From Variovorax paradoxus (GTDB taxonomy: Bacteria > Pseudomonadota > Gammaproteobacteria > Burkholderiales > Burkholderiaceae_C): a stretch of DNA of 44,299 nt. A program made the position numbers and the translations under genes. Under the pieces are notes generated by a model. The model saw only the letters and a list, made by a program, of their open reading frames with translations. It was not told where the DNA came from and made no database searches. This document shows positions 15,472 through 23,121 of this stretch, in pieces; positions within the stretch are counted from its first letter, which is position 1; the number at the start of each line of letters is the position of its first letter. The stretch is from positions 1 to 44,299 of the forward strand of contig NZ_JXQQ01000070.1 of NCBI RefSeq assembly GCF_000834655.1, read 5' to 3'.

Positions 15472-17367
15472 ATGGTGCATGAATCCACTTTCGAGGCGGC
15501 CCCGTTCGTGGGCGCCGGGCCCTCGGCCAATGCGCTGAGCGGCATCGCCGGGCGCGCCGACCGCGTGCTCGGCGGCGCGGTCGAGGCCCTGGCCGCGCTG
15601 CTGGTGCTGGCCGAGATCTGCGTGCTGTTCGCGGGCGTGGTCTCGCGCTACGTGTTCCATGCGCCGCTGGTGTGGTCGGACGAGCTCGCGTCGATCCTCT
15701 TCCTCTGGCTCTCGATGCTGGGCGCCGTGGTGGCGCTGCGGCGCGGCGAGCACATGCGCATGACGGCGCTGCTGCAGAAGGTCACGCCCTCCACGCGCGC
15801 CATGCTCGATGCCTTCGCCATCGCTGCATCGGTCGCGTTCCTGGTGCTCATCATCTGGCCCTCGATCGACTACGCGCACGAGGAGTCGTTCATCGTCACG
15901 CCCGCGCTGGAGATCAGCAACGCCTGGCGCGCCGCCGCCATTCCGGCGGGCATCGGCATCATGCTGGTGATGGCGCTGCTGCGCCTGGTGCGGGTGTGCA
16001 CCGGCAGGCAGATCGCCGTGGCGGTGCTCGGCATGGCCGCGCTGGTGGGCGCCTTCTGGCTCGCCGCGCCGCTGTTCGCGACGCTCGGCAAGTTCAACCT
16101 GGTGATCTTCTTCGTGATCGTGGTGGCCGCCACGGTGCTCTCGGGCGTGCCGATCGCGTTCTCGTTCGCGCTCGCCACCTTCGGCTACCTGGCGCTCACC
16201 ACGCGCACGCCGCTGCTGGTCATGGTGGGGCGGCTGGACGAAGGCATGTCGCACCTGATCCTGCTCGCGGTGCCGCTCTTCATCTTCCTGGGCGCGCTGA
16301 TCGAGATGACGGGCATGGCGCGCGCCATGATCCAGTTCCTCGCAAGCCTGCTGGGCCACGTGCGCGGCGGCCTCTCGTACGTGCTGATCGGCGCGATGTA
16401 CCTGGTGTCGGGCATCTCGGGCTCCAAGATCGCCGACATGGCGGCCATCGCGCCCGTGCTCTTCCCCGAGATGGTCAAGCGCGGCGCCAAGCCCGGCGAC
16501 CTGGTGGCGCTGCTCTCGGCCACCGGCGCGCAGACCGAGACCATTCCGCCCTCGATCGTGCTCATCACCATCGGCTCGGTCACCGGCATCTCGATTGCCG
16601 CGCTCTTCACGGGCGGGCTGCTGCCGGCCGTGGTGCTCGGCGCGGCGCTGTGCGTGGTCGTGTGGTGGCGCTACCGCCGCGAAGACCTGAGCGGCGTGCA
16701 GCGCTACAGCAAGCGCGAGATCGGCAAGCTCCTCCTGGTCGCGCTGCCCGCGGTGCTGCTGCCCTTCGTGATCCGCGCCGCCGTGGTCGAGGGCGTGGCC
16801 ACGGCCACCGAGGTGTCGACCATCGGCATCGTGTATTCGGCGCTGGTCGGCCTCTTCGTGTACCGGCAATTCGACTGGAAGCGCCTGAAGCCGATGCTGA
16901 TCGACACCGCCTCGCTCTCGGGCGCGATCATCTTCATCGTCGGCTGCGCCACAGCCATGGCCTGGGGCCTCACGCAGTCGGGCTTCTCGCAGGACCTGGC
17001 CCGCATCATGGGCGCGCTGCCCGGCGGCGCGTATGGCTTCCTGGCCGTATCGATCGTCGCGTTCATCGTGCTGGGGAGCGTGCTCGAGGGCATTCCGGCC
17101 ATCGTGCTGTTCGGACCGCTCCTCTTCCCCATCGCCAAGGCGGCGGGCGTGCACGAGGTGCACTACGCGATGGTGGTGATCTTCTCGATGGGCATCGGCC
17201 TCTTCGCACCGCCCTTCGGCGTCGGCTACTACGGCGCCTGCGCCGTGAGCAAGGTCAACCCCGACGAAGGCATCCGCCACATCTGGGGCTACATCGCCGC
17301 GATGCTGGTGGGCCTGGTGATCGTGGCCGCCTTCCCGTGGTTCTCGACCGGCTTCCTGAAATTCTGA
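15472..17367 (+). CDS. dctQM: TRAP transporter permease, fused small (DctQ) and large (DctM) subunits
   Basis: A 631-residue inner-membrane protein. Residues ~25-180 match the four-helix DctQ subunit (LVLAEICVLFAGVVSRYVFH, VWSDELASILFLWLSMLG). After a linker, residues ~200-630 match the DctM subunit with its repeated helical bundle (VPIAFSFALATFGYLAL, GAMYLVSGISGSKIADMAAI, GLFAPPFGVGYYGACA). Fused QM permeases are a known arrangement in sialic-acid and other TRAP systems. With DctP it forms a Na+-driven importer. A 37-base gap separates it from the VOC gene, so the operon continues. Confidence 0.93.
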   Translation: MVHESTFEAAPFVGAGPSANALSGIAGRADRVLGGAVEALAALLVLAEICVLFAGVVSRYVFHAPLVWSDELASILFLWLSMLGAVVALRRGEHMRMTALLQKVTPSTRAMLDAFAIAASVAFLVLIIWPSIDYAHEESFIVTPALEISNAWRAAAIPAGIGIMLVMALLRLVRVCTGRQIAVAVLGMAALVGAFWLAAPLFATLGKFNLVIFFVIVVAATVLSGVPIAFSFALATFGYLALTTRTPLLVMVGRLDEGMSHLILLAVPLFIFLGALIEMTGMARAMIQFLASLLGHVRGGLSYVLIGAMYLVSGISGSKIADMAAIAPVLFPEMVKRGAKPGDLVALLSATGAQTETIPPSIVLITIGSVTGISIAALFTGGLLPAVVLGAALCVVVWWRYRREDLSGVQRYSKREIGKLLLVALPAVLLPFVIRAAVVEGVATATEVSTIGIVYSALVGLFVYRQFDWKRLKPMLIDTASLSGAIIFIVGCATAMAWGLTQSGFSQDLARIMGALPGGAYGFLAVSIVAFIVLGSVLEGIPAIVLFGPLLFPIAKAAGVHEVHYAMVVIFSMGIGLFAPPFGVGYYGACAVSKVNPDEGIRHIWGYIAAMLVGLVIVAAFPWFSTGFLKF

Positions 17368-17404
17368 TCACAACAACACACTCACATCACCGGAGCCAAC
17401 CCCA

Positions 17405-17944
17405 ATGAGTCGATTCCTCGGCGAGATCCGCCAGCTGGGCTATGTCGTGCACGACATCGAAGCCGCCATGGACTACTGGAGCACCAAACTGGGCGTGGGC
17501 CCGTGGTTCTACAACCCGAAGGTGCCCATCAAGAACTACCGCTACAACGGCGAGGCGCACGAGCCGCACAACTCGGTGGCGCTGGCCAACTCGGGCTACG
17601 TGCAGGTCGAGCTGATCCAGACGCGCAACGACGTGCCCTCGATGTACCGCGACTTCCTCCAGGCCGGGCGCACCGGCCTGCAGCACGTCGCCTACTGGAC
17701 GGCCGACTACGACGCCGACCTCGCGCGCCTCACCGCGCAGGGCTTCAAGCCCGTGATGAGCGGCGAAGTGGGCGAGCGCGGCCGCTTCATCTACTTCGAC
17801 ACCGAGTACCACCCGGGCACGGTGATCGAGCTGTCGGAAGTGGCGGGCCCGAAGGGCAAGATGTTCGACCTGATCCGCAGCGCCTCCGAAGGCTGGGACG
17901 GCAGCGAGCCCGTGCGGCCCTTCCCCGACCTGAGCAAGCTGTGA
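17405..17944 (+). CDS. VOC-superfamily (glyoxalase-fold) protein in the acid-sugar operon
   Basis: A 179-residue protein with two beta-alpha-beta-beta-beta modules of the vicinal-oxygen-chelate fold. The first is IRQLGYVVHDIEAAMDYW; the second is GLQHVAYWTADYDADLARL. Probable metal ligands are Gln in IRQLGYV, His in GLQHVAY and Glu in GTVIELSE, with the fourth less certain. VOC enzymes include isomerases, epimerases, dioxygenases and glyoxalases. Position between TRAP permease and RLP, with 2 bases to the RLP start, makes it part of the pathway. Its reaction is unknown; isomerisation or epimerisation of the imported acid is the best guess. An AGGAG-like CGGAG precedes the ATG. Confidence 0.85.
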   Translation: MSRFLGEIRQLGYVVHDIEAAMDYWSTKLGVGPWFYNPKVPIKNYRYNGEAHEPHNSVALANSGYVQVELIQTRNDVPSMYRDFLQAGRTGLQHVAYWTADYDADLARLTAQGFKPVMSGEVGERGRFIYFDTEYHPGTVIELSEVAGPKGKMFDLIRSASEGWDGSEPVRPFPDLSKL

Positions 17945-17946
17945 CG

Positions 17947-19224
17947 ATGGCGGCCGAACGCATCCGCGCGCGCTATCTCATCGAGACGCCGGTGGAACCG
18001 GCCGCCGTCGCCGAGGTGATGGCCGGCGAGCAATCGTGCGGCACCTTCACGCGGGTGGAGGGCGAGACCGATGCGCTGCGCGAACGTGCGCGCGCGACGG
18101 TCGAAGCGATCACCGAGCTCGCGCCGGTCGAGGCGCCGAGCCTGCCGAACGCATTGCTCGAACGCAAGGGAACGCGCGGCCCGTGGCGGCGCGCGCACGT
18201 CGACATCTCGTTTCCCGTGGCGAACATCGGCGCCAACCTGCCGACGCTTGCCGCGACGGTGTCGGGCAACCTGTACGACCTGGGCGAAGTGACGGGCCTG
18301 CGGCTCGAATCGCTGCACGTGCCGGCCGCCTACCGCGCGCAGTTCGAGATGCCGCGCGTCGGCATCGCGGGCACGCGCCGCGCCACCGGCGTGGCAAGCG
18401 GTGCGCTGGTCGGCACGATCATCAAGCCGAACGTGGGCCTCTCGGCGGCGGAGACCGCCGCGCTGGTCGGACGGCTCTGCGCCGCGGGCGTCGACTTCAT
18501 CAAGGACGACGAGGTCTGCGCAGACCCTGCGCATGCCCCGCTCGCCGAGCGCGTGCCCGCCGTGATGGCGGTCGTGCGCGCCCACCAGGAGCGCACCGGC
18601 AAGCACGTGATGGTGGCCTTCAACATCACAGACGAAACCGATGCGATGAAGCGGCATGCCGATCTGGTTGAGCGCGAAGGCGGCTCCTGCGTGATGGCCA
18701 GCCTCAACTGGTGCGGGCACTCGGGTATCCAGACGCTGCGGCGCCACACGGGCCTGGCGCTGCACGGCCACCGCAATGGGTACGGCGCGCTGTCGCGGCA
18801 TCCGCTGCTGGGCATTTCGTTCCAGGCGTACCAGACGCTCTGGCGCCTCGCAGGTGTTGACCACATGCATGTGCACGGCCTGCAGGGCAAGTTCTCGCAG
18901 CCCGACAGCGAAGTGATCGAATCGGCGCGCGACTGCTTCACGCCGCTGACCGATTCGACCGATGCTGCGGACGACCGCGTGATGCCCGCCTTCTCCTCGG
19001 GCCAGTGGGCCGGCACCGTGCCCGCCACCTGGGCCGCCATCGGCAGCGACGACCTGCTTTTCATGGCGGGCGGCGGCATCCTCGCGCACCCGGACGGCGC
19101 GGAAGCCGGCGTGACCAGCATCCGTCAGGCGTGGTCGGCGGCGCGCGCAGGCACGACGCTGCAGGACGCGGCGAAGAGCGCGCCCGAACTCGCGCGCGCC
19201 CTCGCCTTCTTCGGCAAGCCGTGA
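17947..19224 (+). CDS. RuBisCO-like protein, probable 3-oxo-isoapionate-4-phosphate decarboxylase/transcarboxylase type
   Basis: A 425-residue RLP (large-subunit fold, no CO2-fixing role expected). Correspondence with RuBisCO: N108 in SGNLYDLG (N123), K160 in GTIIKPNVGLS (K175), and the carbamylated-Lys/metal triad K186-D188-E189 in GVDFIKDDE (K201/D203/E204). Further matches are H273 in LHGHRN (H294), loop-6 K315 in GLQGKFS (K334), S350/S351 in FSSGQW (S379) and AGGGILAHP (phosphate-binding glycines). K177 of RuBisCO is replaced by Asn162. RLPs next to DUF1537 kinases act on 3-oxo-isoapionate 4-phosphate in D-apiose/apionate catabolism (OiaX, OiaT), hence the call. Which of the two reactions applies cannot be read. 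The stop overlaps the kinase GTG by 3 bases. Confidence 0.9.
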   Translation: MAAERIRARYLIETPVEPAAVAEVMAGEQSCGTFTRVEGETDALRERARATVEAITELAPVEAPSLPNALLERKGTRGPWRRAHVDISFPVANIGANLPTLAATVSGNLYDLGEVTGLRLESLHVPAAYRAQFEMPRVGIAGTRRATGVASGALVGTIIKPNVGLSAAETAALVGRLCAAGVDFIKDDEVCADPAHAPLAERVPAVMAVVRAHQERTGKHVMVAFNITDETDAMKRHADLVEREGGSCVMASLNWCGHSGIQTLRRHTGLALHGHRNGYGALSRHPLLGISFQAYQTLWRLAGVDHMHVHGLQGKFSQPDSEVIESARDCFTPLTDSTDAADDRVMPAFSSGQWAGTVPATWAAIGSDDLLFMAGGGILAHPDGAEAGVTSIRQAWSAARAGTTLQDAAKSAPELARALAFFGKP

Positions 19225-20555
19225 CGCCAGCGAACCCGGCGCCGGCCGTCGTCTACTACGGCGACGATTTCACCGGCGCGACCGACACGCTCGGCACCGC
19301 GGCCCGCGCCGGGCTTCGGGCGCTGCTGTTCCTGGAAACGCCCGATGCCGCGCGGCTCGAACGCGCCGGCCCGCTCGACGTGCTGGGCATCGCAGGCGCG
19401 GCGCGCGCCATGACGCCCGAAGCGATGCAGGCCGAACTCGCGCCCGTCGCAGCGCTGTTCCGCTCGCTCGGCGCGCGCGTGCTGCACTACAAGACCTGCT
19501 CGACCTTCGACAGCGCACCGCACATCGGCTCCATCGGCGCGGCCGTGCGCGCATTGCGCGGCGCGGTCGCGCAGCCCTGGACCGCCATCGTCGGCGGGCA
19601 ACCGAATCTCGGCCGGCATTGTCTCTTCGGCAACCTGTTCGCCGCGGCCGGCGCCGGCGGCGAGGTGTTCCGCATCGACCGTCATCCGACGATGAGCCGG
19701 CACCCCGTCACTCCGATGCACGAAGCCGACCTGCGGCTGCACCTGGCCGGGCAGGGCCTGGCCGACGTGCGCTCCATTCCATTCACGATCGCGTCGAAGG
19801 GTGCCGATGCGCTCGGCGAGGCGCTGCAAGGCACGCTGCACCCGCCCGCGCCCGCCAAGCCCGCCGAGGCCGTGCTGTTCGACGTGGCCGATGCGGCGCA
19901 GCTGGAGGCCATCGGCCAGGTGCTGTGGGCAGAGGCGCTGCGCGACACGTTGCTGGCAGTGGGGCCGAGCAGCGTGATCGACGCGCTGGCCACTGCGCTG
20001 GACACACGCTCGCATGCGCTTACGACGCAACCGGTGACGCCAGCGACCGGCCCCGTGCTCGTGCTTGCCGGCAGCCTTTCGCCCGTCACGGCGCGGCAGG
20101 TGGCCGCCGCGTCGTCGTTCGACATCGTGTGGCTCGATGCGCCGAAGCTCGCACGGCACGACTCGCCCACGCTGGAGCGCCATGCCCAGGACATTGCGCA
20201 GGCGCTCGCGCTCGGACACAACGTCCTCGCCTGCACGCGCCCGCCCGAACAGGCAGCGCCCGCGCCCGACGTCGACGCGCAGGCACTCGCGCGCGCCGGT
20301 GGTGAATTGCTGGTTCGTGTGCTGGCGCGAACGCCGCTGCGCCGCGTGGGCGTCGCCGGTGGCGACACCTCGAGCCACGGCGTACAGGCACTGGATGCCT
20401 GGGGGCTCTCCTACGTGGCCGACATGGGCGCCGGCGCCTCGCTGTGCCGCGTGCACAGCGACGACGCGCGGCTCGACGGCATGGAAATCATGCTCAAGGG
20501 TGGCCAGATGGGCACGGAAGACGTGTTCGAACGCCTGGTGCACGGCGCGAGCTGA
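19221..20555 (+). CDS. oiaK: Four-carbon acid sugar kinase family protein (DUF1537), probable 3-oxo-isoapionate kinase
   Basis: A 444-residue ATP-dependent kinase. The N-terminal substrate domain has YYGDDFTGATDTLGTAARAG, YKTCSTFDSAPHIGSIG, GQPNLGRHCLFGNLFA and MSRHPVTPMHEADL. The C-terminal nucleotide domain has VGVAGGDTSSHGVQAL and MEIMLKGGQMGTEDVFERL. These are the family's known substrate- and ATP-binding blocks. It should phosphorylate an acid sugar to give the RLP substrate. The start is a GTG at 19221 overlapping the RLP stop (GTGA), so translation is coupled. The symbol is given by analogy with RLP-linked family members; threonate or erythronate kinase is the alternative but is normally linked to other partners. 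Confidence 0.88.
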   Translation: MTPANPAPAVVYYGDDFTGATDTLGTAARAGLRALLFLETPDAARLERAGPLDVLGIAGAARAMTPEAMQAELAPVAALFRSLGARVLHYKTCSTFDSAPHIGSIGAAVRALRGAVAQPWTAIVGGQPNLGRHCLFGNLFAAAGAGGEVFRIDRHPTMSRHPVTPMHEADLRLHLAGQGLADVRSIPFTIASKGADALGEALQGTLHPPAPAKPAEAVLFDVADAAQLEAIGQVLWAEALRDTLLAVGPSSVIDALATALDTRSHALTTQPVTPATGPVLVLAGSLSPVTARQVAAASSFDIVWLDAPKLARHDSPTLERHAQDIAQALALGHNVLACTRPPEQAAPAPDVDAQALARAGGELLVRVLARTPLRRVGVAGGDTSSHGVQALDAWGLSYVADMGAGASLCRVHSDDARLDGMEIMLKGGQMGTEDVFERLVHGAS

Positions 20556-20585
20556 AACACGCCGCGTTGCGTCGCGCTCCTTGCC

Positions 20586-20858
20586 CTACATCTGTCCTTG
20601 TCCGTCGCTGGTGCGGTCGTGCACCCAGCGCACCGCCTGCTGCTCGGCATGGCGCAGCGCCTCCACTTCGGTGGCGTAGGAGACGTTGTCCGTGTCGTCG
20701 GGCAACTCGATGTCTTCGGTCTTGTCCGACCGCCCGAGGCAGCGCACGACGGGCCGGTAGGTCAGGTCGTCGATCCGCTCCGCGCGGCACTGGAACATCC
20801 AGCCCCGGTAGGTGAATGTGACGAGACGCTCGTCGAGCGGCGGTGAGGTGGTGTCCAT
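20586..20858 (-). CDS. Small conserved hypothetical protein
   Basis: A 90-residue soluble protein beginning MDTTSPPLDERLVTFTYRGW. It has one strand-rich half (FQCRAERIDDLTYRPVVRCLG) followed by an acidic DDTDNVSYATEVEAL segment and a helix RHAEQQAVRWVHDRT. The layout, strands followed by a His/Trp-bearing helix, is loosely like the HFxxW proteins at 8093 and 26542, but there is no clear sequence match. It converges on the kinase gene (30-base gap), so it is outside the acid-sugar operon. Function unknown. Confidence 0.65.
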   Translation of the reverse strand: MDTTSPPLDERLVTFTYRGWMFQCRAERIDDLTYRPVVRCLGRSDKTEDIELPDDTDNVSYATEVEALRHAEQQAVRWVHDRTSDGQGQM

Positions 20859-21017
20859 GGGTGGCCTTGTCTTTCTTTGTGATCGGACTTCAATCTGCAC
20901 TGCTCCCCGAGCGATCCGTGTGAGAACCGGCCCACGTCGCGCGTCGGCACAAGCACCGGATCGACGGCGATGGCGTGCGCTACGGTCCACGAACATCCAC
21001 ATACAAGCACGCCCATC

Positions 21018-21251
21018 ATGGAAATCCTCTCCCTCGTCCAATGGCCGGCCTTCGCCGCCTCGGTCGCCGCCGCCTGGCTCGTGGGCTCGAATGCAAAAGG
21101 CCGCCGCAACGTCGGCTTCTGGGTCTTCCTGGCGAGCAACGTGCTGTGGGTCGTGTGGGGCGTGCACACGCAGGCGTGGGCGCTGATCGCGCTGCAGGTG
21201 TGCCTGGCGGCGCTGAACATCCGGGGTCTCTTCAAGACCGAAGAGAAGTAG
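21018..21251 (+). CDS. Small membrane protein (PnuC/SemiSWEET-like size, unassigned)
   Basis: A 77-residue protein with three hydrophobic segments: ILSLVQWPAFAASVAAAWLV, NVGFWVFLASNVLWVVWGV and AWALIALQVCLAALNIRGL, ending in a charged tail. The third helix ending in LNIRGL recalls the PnuC family, and three helices match the SemiSWEET half-unit, but neither can be asserted. The ATG at 21018 starts directly before the first hydrophobic segment; an in-frame ATG at 20970 would add a His-rich stretch without protein character. Confidence 0.65.
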   Translation: MEILSLVQWPAFAASVAAAWLVGSNAKGRRNVGFWVFLASNVLWVVWGVHTQAWALIALQVCLAALNIRGLFKTEEK

Positions 21252-21360
21252 GTGTGGGCACGTGCTGCGCGCCTTGCATGCGCACGCGATGAATTCCTAC
21301 GCAGGCGCCTCACCGTGCTGCGCATCTTTGCTTTCCCCACCACCCCACCAGGAGCCCACG

Positions 21361-21852
21361 ATGCCCACCACCAAGCGCGCACAGCCCGATGCATGCAGCC
21401 TGCTCGATACCGACCACAAGAACGTCAAGAAGATGTTCTCCGCCTACGAGGAACTCATGGAGTCCAAGGCCGCCAGCGCCACCGGCAAGAAGCGCGAGCT
21501 GGCCAACCAGATCTGCATGGAACTGACCGTGCATGCGCAGATCGAGGAAGAGATCTTCTACCCTGCCGTGCGCGAGGCCATCAAGGAAACCGACCTGCTC
21601 GACGAAGCCGAGGTGGAACATTCCACCGCCAAGGACCTGATCGCCCAGCTCCAGGACGCCACCGACATCGACGACATGTTCGACGCCAAGGTGAAGGTCC
21701 TCGGCGAATACATCGACCACCATGTCAAGGAAGAGCGCAACGAGATGTTCCCCAAGGCGCGCGCCACCAAGCTGGACCTCGTCGCCATGCGTGAGCAGCT
21801 CGCCGCGCGCAAGGAAGAGCTGATGGCCGAACTGATGGGTGAACCTGCCTAG
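21361..21852 (+). CDS. Hemerythrin-like (HHE-domain) protein
   Basis: A 163-residue four-helix HHE-domain protein that probably binds a non-heme di-iron centre. Likely ligands are H19 (LLDTDHKNVKKMF), H58 and Glu62 or 63 (TVHAQIEEEIFYPA), H87 (EVEHSTAKDLI), and H120 or H121 with Glu124 or 125 (IDHHVKEERNEMFP). Such proteins sense or store O2, NO or iron, or help repair iron centres under stress. The ATG at 21361 was chosen over an upstream in-frame ATG because the extension is Pro/Cys-rich and unlike the family. The next gene starts 2 bases after its stop, so the two are co-transcribed. Confidence 0.9.
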   Translation: MPTTKRAQPDACSLLDTDHKNVKKMFSAYEELMESKAASATGKKRELANQICMELTVHAQIEEEIFYPAVREAIKETDLLDEAEVEHSTAKDLIAQLQDATDIDDMFDAKVKVLGEYIDHHVKEERNEMFPKARATKLDLVAMREQLAARKEELMAELMGEPA

Positions 21853-21854
21853 GG

Positions 21855-22460
21855 ATGCCGCCCAAGCCGTCCGGAGTTCTGGCACCGGAGCGCGCGGCCG
21901 GACATACCGCGCTGTTGATCATCGACATGATCAACTGCTGGGACTTCCCGGACGCTGACAAACTCTTGCCGCGGGCCGCGGCGATCGCACCGCGCATCGC
22001 CGCGCTCAAGGCCCGTTGCCGCAAGGCCGGCGTGCCCGTCATCTACGCGAACGACAACCGCGGCCGGTGGCGCTCGGACTTCCCCGCGCTGGTCGAGGAG
22101 TCGCTCGCGAACAACAGCGCGGGCGCAGGCGTCACTCGCACCTTGCAGCCCGGGCCTGACGACTATTTCGTGCTCAAACCCAAGCAATCGGCATTCTTCG
22201 GCACGCCTCTTGAATTGCTGCTGCGACATCTCGATGCGCGCCGACTCATCCTCACCGGCGTGGCGAGCGATCAGTGTGTGCTCGTCACGGCCACCGAGGC
22301 AGGCATGCGCGACCTGGCGGTGGTGGTGCCGCGCGACTGCGTGGCTTCGCAGTCGGCCAGCCGCAACGACATCGTGCTGCGTCAACTGGAAGAGTTTCAG
22401 AAACTCCCGACCACGCCCTCCTCGCGCATCCGCCTGGTGCCGCGGCGGCGCGGCGCCTGA
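21855..22460 (+). CDS. Isochorismatase-family cysteine hydrolase
   Basis: A 201-residue alpha/beta hydrolase of the isochorismatase/nicotinamidase superfamily. The catalytic triad is visible: D24 in LLIIDMINCW, K108 in VLKPKQSAF and C141 in GVASDQCVLVTATEA, with the usual cis-peptide context before the Cys. It would hydrolyse an amide, carbamate or vinyl ether; the substrate is unknown. It sits 2 bases after the hemerythrin-like gene and probably shares its transcript. Confidence 0.88.
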   Translation: MPPKPSGVLAPERAAGHTALLIIDMINCWDFPDADKLLPRAAAIAPRIAALKARCRKAGVPVIYANDNRGRWRSDFPALVEESLANNSAGAGVTRTLQPGPDDYFVLKPKQSAFFGTPLELLLRHLDARRLILTGVASDQCVLVTATEAGMRDLAVVVPRDCVASQSASRNDIVLRQLEEFQKLPTTPSSRIRLVPRRRGA

Positions 22461-22620
22461 GCGATCAGCGCACCAACGCCTGAACGCCTGACCCACTGCG
22501 GCGCGGCTCGACCTCCAATGTCAGCCTGGGACGACACGTGTGTGCGCCGTGTGTCCTCATGCCGGCGCCGCGCGAGCCTCTACGGTGGACCTTGAAGTCA
22601 CCAACCAAGGAGAAACCTTC

Positions 22621-23121
22621 ATGACCGCCACTACCGGAAACACCAGCAAGCTCTTGGAGCTGATCAAGGACACCCGCTTCGGCATGCTCACGCACCGCCA
22701 CGCCGACGGCCAGTTGCACAGTCACCCGCTGACGACGCAGAACAAGGACGGCGACGACAGCGCGACGCTGTACTTCTTCGTGCCCAAGGACGGAGAGATC
22801 GCACGCCATGTCGCGACCGACCCGACCGTGAATGTCTCCTACGCCAACACCGACGACGACAGCTACGTCTCCGTCTCGGGCCATGCGGCACTGCTGGAAG
22901 ACGCCGCCAAGAAGGAAGCGCTGTTCAACACGATGGCCAAGGCCTGGTTCCCCGAAGGACCGACCGACCCCAACCTCGGCCTCCTGGCCGTGAGCGTGCT
23001 GCGCGCCGAATACTGGGACGTGGACGACAGCAAGATGGTGCAGCTGTTCAAGATGGCCAAGGCCGCCGTCACCGGGAAGACGCCCGACCTGGGTGAACAC
23101 AAGAAGGTCGCCGTTTCCTGA
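22621..23121 (+). CDS. Pyridoxamine 5'-phosphate oxidase-fold general stress protein
   Basis: A 166-residue split-barrel flavin-binding-type protein of the general stress protein 26 group. Visible features are LLELIKDTRFGMLTHRHADG, LYFFVPKDGEIARHV, the VNVSYANTDDDSYVSVSG strand pair, AWFPEGPTDPNL and LRAEYWDVD. These proteins bind FMN or a related flavin and are induced by stress; enzymatic activity is not established. The ATG at 22621 follows AAGGAGAAACCTTC. The stop overlaps the start of the next large gene by one base (TGATG), which implies coupling. Confidence 0.88.
   Translation: MTATTGNTSKLLELIKDTRFGMLTHRHADGQLHSHPLTTQNKDGDDSATLYFFVPKDGEIARHVATDPTVNVSYANTDDDSYVSVSGHAALLEDAAKKEALFNTMAKAWFPEGPTDPNLGLLAVSVLRAEYWDVDDSKMVQLFKMAKAAVTGKTPDLGEHKKVAVS

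Noticed and set aside
14404..17280. A 958-codon open frame on the minus strand opposite the TRAP genes
   Set aside because: It is antisense to two clear TRAP genes, is rich in His/Arg/Asp from GC codon bias, and shows no domain. It is a shadow frame.
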